From Linepithema humile (Eukaryota > Arthropoda > Insecta > Hymenoptera > Formicidae), in the NCBI RefSeq assembly GCF_040581485.1, contig NC_090129.1, positions 8,294,501-8,358,500 of the forward strand: a stretch of 64,000 bases of DNA. The letters run 5' to 3'. The first letter of the stretch is position 1. Every line of letters starts with the position of its first letter. Below are positions 19,400 to 33,800 of the stretch, one piece after another. The position numbers and the translations under genes were made by a program. The notes under the pieces are model-generated. The model was not told the origin of the DNA and searched no databases. It saw only the letters and a list, made by a program, of their open reading frames with translations.

Positions 19400-22380
19400 T
19401 CTCTTCCTCCGATTTCCCCTGAGTTGGATCTCGAAATCAGACGACGAAACAGGTGAGCCTGAGTATGCGGTAGAGTTATATTTACCCACCCGTAGAGAGT
19501 CCTTAGCACTTTGGGTCAGTTCTGTCTAATTTCAAGCGTCTCTTTACAAGGTTCACGAGCGGTTCACGAATGATGGCGGATGTTGTTCAATTTCGAAAGC
19601 TGTTGCAGACAATATATCGAATAAAGAAAGATAATATGTATTATCAAATTGTCTCTCTCATGATGATATTAAATGCTTGATTATTTTAGGAATTGCAATT
19701 CTTAATTGCAAAGTTAACGCTTGAAATATCAAAAATTTGACAATACATAAATTTTATGTTGAAATTATATTCAAAAGCTATTAATTTGTAACAAGTAACT
19801 ATGTATGTTGTTTCTTTTTTATTTAAAAAATCTGAATTGCGGTATACTTGAGTAATTCTTCACAATTTTTTTTATATTCTAACAGGTGGATTTTGATAAT
19901 ACATTAAAACCGATAAATACATATTTCAGTTAAAGTATTAAAAAGTTTTACATAAATTTCAAGTAAAAGAATATTCCAGTAATTAATGTAATAACAATTA
20001 ATTTGTAATTTGCATCTATGACTATTTAGAAAAAATAATTGGATATATCTCTAGTTTTTTGTTTCTTAAAATTGTTTACATTTAGTATATACTAAAATTG
20101 TGAAATATTAGACTTCTTAAATGGCACAAATGCGCCATTGATCCATGTTGTGCTATTGTGATGAATCCAATGACAAATAACATGATTTGGGTCTGATTAA
20201 AGTTCCGTCTTTCTGTGTTGAAAGTTGCGACTAGAGGTAACGGTGTCTCGCTGCGCTTATAGAAGCGCGTGTTCTCCTTTTTCACCCTTGTCTTCTCTTT
20301 CTATTTTGCTACGCCCGGAAGTTCCATCGCCGCGCTGAGAACGAGAGCCGAGAGTGTTGTATTGCAAACTTTCTCCTTCTTTATCAAATTTTATTGTTAC
20401 CGGAAGCCGATAGCCACTCTGCATCGATGCTTTCTTTCTGTATTCCTCGATTCTTTAGCTCTTTTTTTAAGCATTCATACTATTTTTGCTGATTCCATAA
20501 ATCATATTCTATTTGACGAAGAGGTGAAAAAATTTTCACTGCTAAAATAGAATTGATTGTATTTTAATCATTTTAAATTTGGTGAAATCAAATATGAAAT
20601 TATTCTGTGAGGGGTACACGAATTGTGAGAAAATATGCTTTCTTTATTAGAACATAAAAGCAAAAGTCGATTTCATTTTGCTCTGATTTCATATCGATTG
20701 AAAGACAATATTTGAGTGAAGTTATAATATCTAATAATAGATCAAAATTATTTTCTTTTGTCGGATGTCAGAGACGTTTAATATACTTTGCTTTTTAGGA
20801 ATAGAAAGAGGGATTTGGAGAGATAAATAATATCTCCTTTTGAGATACAAGAGCGGTAATTAATCTGTATAATATGCCGTAGTTGAGTCGCTCATCTGTT
20901 CAAGGAAGAGCTTTATCCCACTTGTGACGCAGACGAAGGAGAATCTATTATCGGTTTCGAGTATTAATAGTCGATGTTACTAAACGCGTATTTAATGTAG
21001 TAGACATAAGAAGCATTATCAAAGATTGGACATTTCAAAGAAGTAAAAACAAGATATTATGATACACTTCTTTGATATTTCAATGTTTTAATTTTAAAAT
21101 ATTAATACGTTATCAACAATATTTTAAATAACAATAGAAATTAAACATTTTGAAAAATTAGATATTTTGAGTACATTTCTGATAAATATTTCATGGCATT
21201 AAAACTGATCAATTGATTTGTTCGAATATGTATGGAAATTGTTAAAACTATTCTGCTTAGAAATGTCAAATCAATGATAACACGATGACATGATTCGTTT
21301 GTTAATTATTTTTGAAATAGAGACAAAGTATCGTGAAAGAAAATATCGCCAATATACAGATACTTTCGTCACATAGATGAAAAGAAAACAAGAATTTCAG
21401 CTTATTCACAAATTCTTACGCGTGTAATTCTTACGCAAATGAAAATAGTCGTAACGATATTTATCGCTAATAATTTTTGTTCAACGACTGAAGTGAAATC
21501 TCTAATAAAACCACCAGCTCTTGAAACTTTTCTGAAAGAGCGTTTCCAAAGCCAAAGCTTTGTGGCTCGGTGCAATGGCGCGGCCCCTCGTGTCGGTGTA
21601 TTGCGCCAAGATAAATCTTTAAAAACGGTCGACGCTTACCAGGGGCGTCGGCGAGCATAAGTCAGCTCCTATCTGAAAATATATAGCAAACTCGCCGATT
21701 TAGAAGTAAACTGTTTACAGCGTGTTACTCCGCGCCGCGGGATATCCGGGGCATACTCATCCCGCACCTCCTCTTCCCTCTCGCCCCCACTGTGTGAACG
21801 TCGAGAAAAGGGTGAATTCCACGTGGCGCACAGAGGTGGAAATGAAGGTGGGAAAGGGGCAAAGAGGGTGGAGTAGGCGGAGGAGTGTGCCGTGAGGCAT
21901 TTCAGTACGTTATCTAAACGCGTTGAGTTTTCGACTCGGGGTGAGCCGGGGAAGGTTCAGGTGGAAAGGAGCGGAATGGTAGGCGAGGGAGGAGGACGGG
22001 CAGGCGAGGGCGATCGCGGGCTCACTGGCATTGCTTAGCCGTTTATTCTTCATAGCAATGGTTTCGAGGGTTTCTCTCTGAGGGTGGTTGCGCGAAAAGG
22101 AGGAGGCAGCGGCGGGAGGGTGACGGAGTGGGGATGAGATCAAGATATAACCACGGAGAGAATTACTTTCAGGCTCCCGGCCGCATTATATCCACGCCGC
22201 TTCGGCGGCTGGGAAGGGAGGGTGGAAACTGGAGGAGGAGGCGGGGGTGGAGGAGGGTGGACCGGTTGGTTCACGGCGATAGAAGAGGCAGAAGCGGACG
22301 AGGGTTGTGGGGGGAGGTATAGCCGAGGAGCGGCTCTTTAATGGCCGGATCTCGGAAATTGTGCGCACATATATCTGCTG
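19400..22380. other. non-coding; AT-rich with a CpG-rich island from 21.7 kb
   Basis: I see no gene. Purine-rich GGAGGA sequences occur at 21780-22260. Short frames near 20270 and 21440 carry no recognisable motif. Confidence 0.5.
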
Positions 22381-22420
22381 GCAGATTTATGAAAGTGCTT
22401 TTCTTCTGAAGTGGGGAAAG

Positions 22421-22580
22421 CTGCTGCTGCTGCTGCTGCTGCTGCTACTGCCGCCACCGCCGCTGCCACCGCCGCCACCGCCGCCGCCACCGCTGTTGCT
22501 ACTGCGTTCTGTTGCCTCCACCGCCGCCGTCGCCAGCGCTGCTGCTGCTGCTGCTGTCGCTGTTATTGCTACTACTACTG
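22421..22580 (+). repeat. compound (CTG/CCG)n trinucleotide tract
   Basis: (CTG)n at 22421-22446 passes into CCG/CCA units, then a second (GCT)n at about 22538-22555 and ACT units to 22580. It yields long poly-Leu/Pro or poly-Ala frames in two phases at once, which argues against coding. It sits in a CpG-rich island. Confidence 0.8.
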
Positions 22581-22959
22581 GATTTGGGATAGGGCTGATG
22601 GTGATGGTGACGGCAATGTTGGTAGAGGAGAAGGCGGCGGCAGCCGGGGGATGGCAAAAGGAGAGGGGAAGTATACGCTTTACCCCAACCAGGGATCTTC
22701 GAGCCTCGCCTCGCCCTCTACTCTCCGAGCCACCTCACCTTTACCGATCGAGGGGAGTCTCGCGTTTTCTATCCTTCCCCCTTCGCTCGTCTCTCGCTCA
22801 CTCACCTTCGATGCAAACTTTCCTTCTCATCCTTTCTTTCGCGATCTCTCCGTCTATCTCGCATTGGTGTAATTTTCCAGTGGGAGATTTATACGACGTT
22901 AAGATATGTGTTGTATACCTTACTACTACGCCGCGCCGCTTTTCGCCGCGGCCGCGCTG

Positions 22960-25604
22960 ATTTATCGAAATATTTGCCGAACGATATCGCACCCGACCAG
23001 ATTATTCTCGCGCCAATGCGAAGGTAGCTCTCTTTTCTAAAGGGAACCTTTATTTCAAGCTTTTCTCACACGCTGTTAATATTTTATGAATAATTTTCGT
23101 TATCACGCTATTGGTTCTTAAATCGGTCTTTATAAATTGTATATATTAAAGTTGACAAAATTTTGAACGATATAGCAATTTCATATCTTTATAGTTTTGT
23201 CATATTTTAATATACAATAACTTAATCTATAGAACTCTTTATCTTAAAGAAGCACTATACAAAATGAATGAATTATCATTCCGATAAATGTGAACGAGAT
23301 ATGAAAAAGAGAAAATTTCTATGCGATTATTTCACTTCCGGTATTTTACATTTTCTTTATCTCCATCGACTTGAAGTTTCCATATAACATGCAAAATATT
23401 GCCGTCGTGTAAATTTAACACAATTGAAAATACGACTCTGTTTCATTGAAGAGACAGCCGTTCTTGTCACTTTCCCTTTCATCGTCCTTTTATCGCCCTT
23501 TTTTTTCTCTCGAGCGCGTTTGACGCTCGATACGGATTAAAATCGCCGCCGAGCTTGTAAAGGGACGAAATTCGCGCGTGCCAGATCGCGAAACTAAAAA
23601 TGGCAATCGCCATTTGATATCTATCCACACCCTACTACTTTCGGTTTGCTTTCTCTACCATCGTCTTTTGCCATTCCCTACCGACAGACTCACATTTTCC
23701 GTTCTTCTCGTTCACGCGACAGAGACGCAATCGTGCTCCTTGTCGGAATATATCACGGAGCTCAAGCTCGTATAAGTATAAAACAAAGCTCCCACTCCTC
23801 TCAGTTTCATCTCTATCGGCGCATAAACGGGGCCGCTTACGGAGAACGTGGCGCGGCGCAGCGCGCGCGCTTGGGGTGGCTTCCTTCGCTTGATTTCTCA
23901 ACGCTGCGTATAAATTGATGCGCCGTATATATGGGAGGAGGGAAAAGCTCTCTTGCGGCGTTTCCCTTTTTAAACGGGCGATATTCCACGCGGGATGCGG
24001 CTGAACGCTCTCGTGGGCGACGTGGGGCCGATATTCAAGGTTGAAACAGATCGCACCGCAATTTCCGCATTTTACCTGCTTCTCTTCTCTCGTGTCGTGT
24101 TTTTGCTCTCAGTGGAAGATTCAATGCGCTCCATTAAGATTTTATATTTAATGGTGTTTACGCACACGTAGAATTTCTCTCAATTATAGATATATTATTT
24201 TCTATATTCCATACAAAATATTACAAAGGAATTAATTTATAATATTTTGCATAGATAGTAAAAGATATTTTTTATAAAAGGAAAGACAAGAAAAGAGAAA
24301 CAAATGTTGAGAATTTTAATAGATTAGGATAATCGTCTGTTTGTTAATGTCAGAGTTAAAGTTTGTGATGTGCAACGAATCTATCGTCATAATTGTAGGC
24401 ATTTACTTTCATGATCTTACAAAAATAAGTTGTAAAATTGTTGTTTTATTTAATTATTTATATATTTATACTATAAATTTATTTATTTTTAAAATAATAA
24501 TAATTTGAAATTATTTTCGTGTACGCATCGTTATGTTACTTTATATCTTCGACGTGTCCTTTACTGAGTATTATGAAAAGTGTCATTTGTATAATGACTC
24601 TGCGACGAAGAGAAAGAAAAAAAGGATAAAGTGTTCGTTGAAGCATCAGAGAAACCGATCGTAGGCAGACGAACGGGCGGAACATCATCCGATGTTCTAG
24701 CGAGCGCAGAATTTAGCAGAGCAGAAGTAACGGCTGGCGTGGTTGTGACAGCAACCCTCTATCTCTTGGTTTAACCCCCTCGTCGCCCCTCTTTCTTCAC
24801 CCCCTTCTCGAATACCCTCTTTGCTTCGACCTAACGTTTTCACCGCAATTCACCCCCTCATTGCTGCTCAAACGTCTTAAGCGTCCCGCTGTACTTGACG
24901 TTTGCAATCTTCTTGAACTCTCAGAAAATTATAATACGGAGAATTCTACACCGATTGCGATTAGACGTCTTCTCGTTCTTTTCTCTTTACAAGACGAAAA
25001 ATAAGCGAAGTTAATGATAAGATTGTCACTTTTGTTACAAATCTCTATTTAAGCTATTCAAATAATTTTTCTGTTTAAGAGAATTATAGACATCTTTAGT
25101 GTACAATTTTTTTTTACAAAAGAAAACAATATCTTGCACATTTATATAACAAAACTAAGATTAAAAATGAAAAATTTTAAATTAATTAAAATTGATTGAA
25201 GAATTTCAATCTAAATTTATACATATTATTTGTATGAATATAAAAAGTAAATAAGTATATCAACGTTTGCAAGTTTAATATATAAAACGCAGTCTTGTAA
25301 GAGAATTTTCCTCACCGCGTATAGGTGGTACTATTTTTATGATACCGTTTATGAATGGGATAACCGGTGGAGTATTATTGGTCCCTCGATTCGAACCATT
25401 CTATAGGTTGGGGTTATCATATCTTTGGGATGATACGCCCTCGCTTCGTATGCTCCACCCCAAACAACAATAATTTAAGAGCACGAGGGGTAGCTACCAT
25501 TGCGCTCAAGAAAAAAACTGAAAGATAAAAGCATGCGACTCTAACCGAGAAAGATTACTTTGTGGTATTATTTATAAATGCATTTAAAAAAAATATTTTT
25601 CACG
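22960..25604. other. non-coding stretch
   Basis: No gene is seen. It holds an imperfect inverted repeat at about 23137-23217 (TTGTATATATTAAAGTTGAC against GTCATATTTTAATATACAA), a CpG-rich patch at 23820-24060, and AT-rich sequence elsewhere. CCCCT-rich lines occur at 24770-24880. Confidence 0.5.
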
Positions 25605-26826
25605 ATTTAGTTGTTACTCATTAATATCGTTAAAATAATAGAATAAACATAATTTTAATATGATTTAATTGAAGTTGATAATGCTTTATTTATTGCCGCG
25701 TTGATTATTATGTTATAAATTATTTATAATTGAGAAAAAAATTAGATTCAGAGTTAGCATACTCGTCGAGATTGAACGAAGACTTGCGGAGGATCAGAAT
25801 CTTGACGTCACCAGAGAGAAATCTTTGGAAGTCTTGGAGGCCGCTAGGAATGCCAACCCTCCAGCCTCATTAACATCTTGCGTTTCCATCTCCCTCAACC
25901 TTGTCCTCCTAAGACCATCTTCATTGTAACAACTGACTTTAATATTTCTATATTCTATATATAGCTTTGTTCTATTCTATTTGTTCATCCATGATATAAC
26001 TGGTTACGATATTGCGCGACAGTCTACGTTAGCAAAAGTTGAAAAAATGGATTCGTACAAACATACTCAACTCAAATTAGAAGAATTTTATCTTTACTCG
26101 TGTCATTTACGATAATTGATCTTTTTATTTTTTGATCTGTCAAAAATCTAATTCGATCTTTTTTATAATTAATATAATTTAATGATTTTTTGTGAAAATG
26201 TGTTTAAAATGTTGATTGCAAACGCAATTGAATCGAAAATTAAATGTAATGTGTGTGCCTACGGATGTGTACATGTCATGTATTATATAAATAGCAAGTT
26301 TAATTTATTGGGTATACGAGTTTTCGATAAAAAGTTTCCATTACGTTAGTTAAAAGATTGTAATAAGTGAATACGATTTTAGTATTGGAAGATTCATTCT
26401 TCATTATAAACGAAAAGAATTAAATATCCGCATTGTCTAAAAACAAATATTGAAGCAACGGAGACATGAATTTGAGATGCGGCAATAAAATTGTAGCTTA
26501 TCACATTAGAGTTTCTGATGAGATTACAGTTGCTCTTATTTATTTTTAAAATTTCTGCAAATAAAACGGTTATTGTTGTGATTAAATCACTAAAATATGT
26601 ATATATTTTATAAATACAGTAATGTATGAAATAATTATTAGCAAATGACAAAGAATCTCATTTTCCAGAGATGACTCTGGATCTAATTTTTTTCTCAATT
26701 ATAAATAATTTATAATATAATATAATAATCAACGCGGCAATAAGTAAAGCATTATCAATTTTAAATAAATCATATTAAAATTATCTTTATTCTATTATTT
26801 TAACGATATTAATGAGTAACTAAATG
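25605..26826. mobile_element. 1.2-kb element with about 150-bp terminal inverted repeats
   Basis: The arms 25605-25756 and 26672-26826 are inverted copies with only scattered differences. Shared words include TACTCATTAATATCGTTAAA, TTGCCGCGTTGATTATTAT and GAGAAAAAAATTAGAT. They enclose about 915 bp without a transposase frame. Long inverted termini around a short non-coding centre fit a non-autonomous DNA transposon or fold-back element. A clean target-site duplication was not found at the outer edges, so the exact ends are uncertain. Confidence 0.7.
25735..25929 (+). pseudogene. coding-like fragment inside the inverted-repeat element
   Basis: An open frame without an ATG starts inside the left terminal repeat and reaches TAA at 25927-25929. 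It contains a balanced, charged stretch (EIERRLAEDQNLDVTREKSL, then EVLEAARNANPP) unlike translations of the surrounding AT-rich DNA. An antisense frame is also open. It may be a captured host or transposon fragment; the source is not recognised, and chance is possible. Confidence 0.25.
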
Positions 26827-27800
26827 TGCGGTTTTTCGTGAAGTTTATTATTAGCAACATGAATTTATTAGTTACCTGATATAATTTTGTTTGAAAAATC
26901 AACGGATAATAATATCTAATGTGTTAAAATATTATTTACAATATTATAAATATATACAAAAATTGAAAATATCTCAAAGCCAAATTTTACGAATTAATTA
27001 AATTGTGTTTGAACAGTTACGCATTAATTAATGCATTTATAAAAATTTAGACTACAGTTAGACAGATTTACTAGAAGTTTCTACCTTTTCTACACTATAA
27101 CTTAAGTATTAAAATATAATACTATAAAAAATATTCCAACATAACGTTCCCAGAAAATAGAAAAAGACAAAGAACAAAATAGTTTTTTAAAATTTTTATG
27201 CACATTTAATAACATATCGAGGATTGAGACAAAAATTTATTTGATTTTATTTGATTTTAACGGATATTTTATCGCTAATCATTAATTATTGTTAACAATC
27301 TGTAAAAATGCATTTTTTACGCATTTGTCGATGGGCGCGCAAAGCGAAAGGCTATTCCGTGGGATCGAAGGAGTGCGGATGGTAGGCTGAATCGAGTGGA
27401 ATGGAGCGAAGTGAGTGGAGTGGCGTGTTGGAACCAGAGCCGGGATGTTTACGTTGGGGAAATCTCACTAAAGAACGGTGGTGCGGGGCGGAAAACAGCT
27501 GGGCAAGAAACCAGCGTCTCATAACGAGGGACTTCTTCGTCTTCTTCTATTTTCCGGGGTGCGTTATCGAGGAAACACGGGGACGGGAGGACAGTAGCAG
27601 CGAAAGAAGGTGGCTGAGAGGAGTTCGAGGGACGGGGTAGCCCGACTGGCAATTATGCTACCGCTGTCCCCGGATAATATAAAGTGTCCCCTCGACCCAT
27701 GCTGCCTTCTTTGTAATCTTGCATAATTTATTTCCCGCTATTGTTCCCGCCATCGAATTTTTGCTTCGCCTTGTCGAGGGAGAAGAGAGCAGCGTAACAC
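26827..27800. other. non-coding; AT-rich then CpG-rich from 27.33 kb
   Basis: I see no supported gene. The island at 27330-27860 has overlapping low-complexity frames on both strands. Confidence 0.5.
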
Positions 27801-27822
27801 GGCGGCGGCGGCGGTGGCGGCG
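27801..27822 (+). repeat. (GGC)n tract
   Basis: A GGC repeat with one T interruption, within a CpG-rich island. Confidence 0.8.
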
Positions 27823-30800
27823 CCGACTCGCGGTCCGCGTGACTCTACTTCGTCGAAGAAAATTCCGCAGTCGGAATTTTGTAGTCTCCTTGTTCTCGGC
27901 AATCCTCAAATTTATCGTGCGACGCTCTACAGAATTTCATTGCTACTTGTTATTCTCTTTTCCAACCTCTCGTTTTCTAAAAACGTACCTACGGTAGATT
28001 GCTTTCGTTTTATATGGCAGAAGTACATTTCGTGAATGATTATATATATATTGCAAGAATATATCGTTTTAACGTTGAGAATATATATTTGTGCAAAACG
28101 AGATTGAAAATGTCCTATCTATTTTTATTTCGTAAATCGTTCTTTTCTAATATCGTACGCGTGCAGCGTTATAGCGATAATAAATTATATCGCAATGCAC
28201 GCAAGTTACGTTTCTACAATTATTTATTTTAGTATTAGGTGATAATTTTTCAAGGAAAAATTTTCTATTAATAAAAAGGAGTGTGTTAGATTTCTAATAT
28301 CGCTGCGTTATCAATTACATTCGTACAATTGATTTATTTTTCTAGTGACGTCTTTGCGCGAAGGCGCAAAGGTTGCACGGTATCGAGGGCGGCTTGATCG
28401 GCGACGGTTAACCCGACTCGATCAGCCGGGCGAAAAATATCGAAAAGCGGTCGGTTTATACAGAGCAGTGGAGTAGACAATGCACACGAGGCGAGCGACC
28501 GGTCGCTATCCGCCTATTTGATGTTAGTACAACAGCGGCGCCGTGTTTGCGTTGAGGCCCATATTGATTGCCACCCCTGTCGCCACCCTCTCGGTGGTAC
28601 AGCCACACCATATCGTGCGATACCACCCCCGAAGCGTACACCATAGGAGAGCGGCGGGCGGCTGCATACTCCACACGTATGTACGCTCCCAGACTGTGTC
28701 GACGCGGTACAGTTTGGCCAGCAGGTATACCGGCAACTAGTTACTACTACGTCACCGAGCGATATTAACAGCGACAGCATCGTTGTCAGCCGCAGCGCCG
28801 CTAGCCGAGATTAACATAAAGCTAACGTTGGTCCCTGCCTCTTACACTGCGGCAGGATAAACCGATTCTCATCAACGATCCAATGACCGCCCTCTTATCA
28901 TCCGTTTATTTAACGCGCGTGACACGATTCGTTTGTCGCTCGTTTTTTTCTTACGGTTGATTTTTCAATCGAACGCAACAATATAATTTTGATTTCGAGT
29001 AATATAATCGAAATTTATTAAGATGAAAATATTTTATACTTGTAAATGTCAAAATTTTGCATATAATTTTGACATTATTTTTTGAAAAACATAAAAATAC
29101 TTGTGCTATTTTAGAAATAAATTCAATTTTCTTTTCACACTACTTATTATATAAATATGAGCAAAGACTACATTTGATATATTTGATAAAAATAAAACTG
29201 TAAAAGAGTGCTAATCAGTTTTGTCCAAGTATGAAGCGGGAAAAATGACACGGCATATTAAGTAAGATATATAACAGCTGACAATTGAAGGGAGTTGAGA
29301 CTCGGTGGTAATGGTAGTAATGTTCGCGGCAGCGGGGGTGGAAACGCGCGGCCTTCTCTCGTATCTTTTAATTATTTAGCTAAGCGGGATACGAGTTACG
29401 TTAGTTATAAATGCGCTTTCCTCTGCATGCTCGGGCAAGGTTTATGACCCTAAACCAGCTAAGTTGGGAACACCAGCGTTCGTCGTATAAACTGTAAAGG
29501 GATTTAACTTTCCTTTCAGTGCGCGAGCCCCGTTACCGGACTGGCATTTTCCCTCTTCCAGCCTGCAAAATTCTAGACCCTCCTCTATCGCACTAATCCT
29601 CCGTGTTAAATTACCTGTTATTTCCTCTATGCTAATATCCCATTAATAATTTTGCTCCTCGCATTTTGCGCAACCGGCTTTGTTTCTGAAAAATGTCGCG
29701 ATTAAAGCCGAACGGCAAATTGATTTATCTATGCGTAGATAAAGAACATTTTAACGAACGAAGAGTTGTGAGAGACAATTCGGACTATCCGCCTGTTCCA
29801 TTACAAAATGCGTTCTATTTTTTATAAATATTCTATTGAATTCACTATTCGCATTAGCGAGCTGTGAATACGAGCTGGTCTTTTATTTTAAAATTTATCA
29901 GACATATAATATTTACAAATCCAAAATGGATTTTCAGCGACTTGTTGTGAGAGTTAGAAACGAAATAATATATAATCATGATTATTATATCGAATTGCGC
30001 AAATAGCAGTAATATGTTGTGTAAATTCGTATCGAGGGGGGAGAATTAAGCATCTTACCGTTAATGGAAGTGCTATAATGCTCGAACGCTCTCTACAGCG
30101 AGCTTCTAGAAATCCACCCTCCTTCGAAGAAAATGATGCGTGGGTGACAAATCAGTCGATTGAGCCGCGATACCCTCAGCCGGACCGGGCAGCGGCGGTT
30201 GTAGCGTTGTCGAGCTGGCGTATGGTGGAGAGGAACCAAGGGGACAAAGAGGGAAGGGGGCAGGGGAGGGGGCGGAATGGCTGGATGGGTAGCATCGGAT
30301 TCTATCTTCACGTATTGATCAACGCCTCGCCACCCTCCTACGGCCGAGGGGGGAAAGCCCCGATCGCCACCCCCGCAGCTGCCGGCCGCAGCTACGGCCA
30401 CTGGACCGACTACTGGACTTGCTTGCGCGTGTGCGTGCCCATATAAATGTGCCTCATCTCCAGCGTTTCGGACTATAACCGTCAGCACACGCATGTTCAT
30501 CCATTCGTCTGAATACTGAATGAACACTGTACGGCACTCGGGCACCTGTTATTTCGAGGCGTACATTGTGGGGAATTGATTGTTCTTCACGTATGACCGT
30601 TCACAATGAGTCTTGCCTAGTAATAGCAGTTTGACTTTTAAAAACTATGCCTACTATTCTTTTGTCGACAATAATAGTGTACCTTGGAATATTCAGGGAT
30701 ATATTGACTTCACACAATATTGCCGTATTGTTATCTGCAACATTCAGTTTTTCAATTGCTTTTTGGTCTCTTAATCATTTGTCGTTTAGATTAAATACAT

Positions 30801-33800
30801 GAGTTATGAATTTATTCTTAAATAATATTGAGAAATATAACATTATATGGACATGCAATGGAAAGTTTATTTCGTATTTCGTATGTCGATTTTTGTTTAT
30901 TTCGTATTTGTGAATAGATTGACATGAGAAAAGTTAGAAAAAATCTTGTTATTCGATTCAGTGGTACGATTTCTTTTCTACTACGATTTCCCTGATATTT
31001 CCGAGCAACGCTATGTAATCTAAATTTGATTAATTATTGCAGAATGCAATTTTACATTTTCTATTTAAGATTTTATTGGCTATATTTTTAAGATATAAAT
31101 TACAAATTGATAATTACATTTTGAAAAATGTACATATTGAAATATTAATGGCAATGAGAGCTTTTGTGATAAATAACGTAAATATTCATGGAAACAAAAT
31201 ACATTTGTAATATCATCGCAGACGTTCGAATGTTTGTTCTCTTTTTTCGGAAGAATGACATATGCGACGATTACAAAGCAAGTCGGCGGTATAATATCGC
31301 GCTTTAGATAAAGGAAAAAGCACCGTCCACAAATGCTTGGTATTTCACAGCTCGCATTCATCACGTGTCGAAATATTGTGAAGGAGAATAGGAATGCGAG
31401 AAACAGAGAGACCAGACGCACCCTCTTACGTTTCTTAATTCCTCCGTGTCCTCAATAACTTGGCTGGTTATGGCGGCGTCGAAGGTGGGAGAGTCCGAGG
31501 AGGCCAGTGGCCGGTGCGGGTTATTGGATGGCCGCCTCGCACTTGTCACGAGCGTGTGGCCGTCAGAGGAGATGGGGTCGGGACCGGAGAGAAACAGAGA
31601 CAGAGAGGGAGACTCGGGGAATCGGGGTGCTGGAGAGTGCTTGGAAGTTGGTGGATGCACGGGGGTGTGCGGCAGGGACGGGCGGGAAGTCGGAGGAGGA
31701 TTTGGAGGGGCTGCGAGAAAGCATCATAGGCATTCCGTAAGACATACAGCCTTCTCCATGGACGCCCGAACGGAATAGAGGGGTGCTGGTCAGTGAGGGT
31801 TCTCTAGTTCTGCTAGTGACCACCGCGTCAATACATGGGGTCGCCGGAAAAAGGGGTTGCGCTTGCGCGAAGCCATACACATTCTGGCATACTTGCTGAC
31901 CGGACAGTTTCACAAATCATCGGCGTGTTACTGACTACACATCTCTTTGTCGAACTTACCATAAGAGGAGACACGCCGATCGATCTATCGGGTAGAAGCG
32001 CGACAGATGTCGGGAAAGGTTTTAATGAATGCACGAGGAAAAGATAGGTCCGCCGAATGGCCGTAGCAATTCGGCGATAATGTCACAACGAGGAGTGTTG
32101 TATGATATAATACTTCTCAGATTTCTTGATTTTAGAATTTTTTTCATACAAAGAGATAGTTGTTATTTTTTTTATTTTTGTCAAATATGAACATTGCAAG
32201 AATATTTATTCACAGAAATATTTTCTATAAAGAATCTATCAGAGAAAGTAATTGAATAGCATTTTATTTCACTCAGTTATTAAATTCTTTGACATTTAAT
32301 TTATTTTGTTGTATATTGGAAAGACTCTTGACAAAATTATTGTAAATAATTTCTCTCACTGTGAAAAATGTACAGTTGGTTTTAAAAGATTTTTAATATG
32401 TTAAATCTTTAACGCCAGTACGCACGTTAACCCATTTATTTGAATCGATCGATTCTTTTTATCTCCTCATCCATAAATGCAAGACAATGTAGTGGATAAG
32501 GACGCTATATTGCCGAGGTAATGTTTCTTCATTAGCGCCAAGCAATTTTCTTTATGGCAACAAATCTTGCGCCTTCGGCGACGGTATCTTTTTTTATATC
32601 TTGTCCACGACAGCCATCTTGTCCTTGGAATGAGTGATTCGTCTACTGCTTACGTCCTTTCAGTCTTTTTTCTTGTGTTTAGGATAGTATGTGATACGAA
32701 CGAGCTTGTGTTTCCCTTCGCGCAAACATCTCCATTTTTCATCAATACCCTCACCATTTCTTACAGACTGCTTTGGGTCATTATCGCCCATGAAATTCTA
32801 CTGTTGTTAACGAAAGTAGTGTATTACTTGTTGAATGATTTTGTTTCGTTTGTTATCCTTCTTTAGGACAATGTTAACATATTCATTCGAAAGATTTATT
32901 TAAATTGTCTTTGATTAATGAAGTGACCGAAAGCTTAGAAATATGTATATTGTAACATTATTGCATCACAAATATTAGAATTTATGAATATTGAAAATAA
33001 TTTGTTTCATATTTATATTATTTTTATTTTTATATCAGCTGAAGTATTTATCTCAGCTGAATCAATGTTATGCAAATTCAAACGGGCACATGTGTTAATC
33101 GATTACACTCTTTTTGTACGTAACCAACGCATATAATTCAATTAAGCTTATTAGATTATATAAAGAAAACATTTCGAAGTTTTCTTGAATGACAATGGAA
33201 GGTCATGATGTACAAGAATAGACACAACTTAAAATTTATAACATAATTGTATCTGATTTTTTTCTGGCCGTTTTAGGTTCTTTTATTTATCTTCTTTATT
33301 TTGGCAGAGGAAATCGTTACGCTTAATGCTAATGCTGAGCAACCAAGTGGGTAAGGTAACATAATGAAGGTTCATGGAGCTTCTTCCTGCAGTCTTTTCG
33401 TGTCCGCCACCTTTCTTACCTTCGTCTAAGGTTGAGGTCTAATCGAATTATAGGTAGCAGTAGTACCTAGCCCTGCCTCGAGTCACCTTTAACCATTGAG
33501 CTGCGGCGTTCCGATACGAACGATCGTGCCGATAGCAATAATTGCTATAAATTTTCTTCCCGAAAAATATTCTCATTCATTACAAGTTTCAACATAAATT
33601 CTAATTTTATTTGTATAATTAACCGGGGAAGTTGTTACGGTCGGAGAGTTCGAGGCGCAGATGTTGACTAGTTCGTTTTCAGAGTGTGGCTGGCTCACAT
33701 AGTTAAGAGGGTAGCACCCTGACTGATATTCCGTTCCCTTATGTCCAATATTAACTATATTTATACGCCTTGTTTTGGATTATTCCGGTACTCTATTCAT

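Noticed and set aside
22307..22960. 217-codon frame with poly-Leu/Pro
   Set aside because: It is produced by the compound CTG/CCG tract. A second phase gives a poly-Ala frame of similar length.
30432..30490. TATAAA with a downstream TCAGC initiator
   Set aside because: The spacing is about 43 bp, too long for a TATA-initiator pair, and no exon follows.
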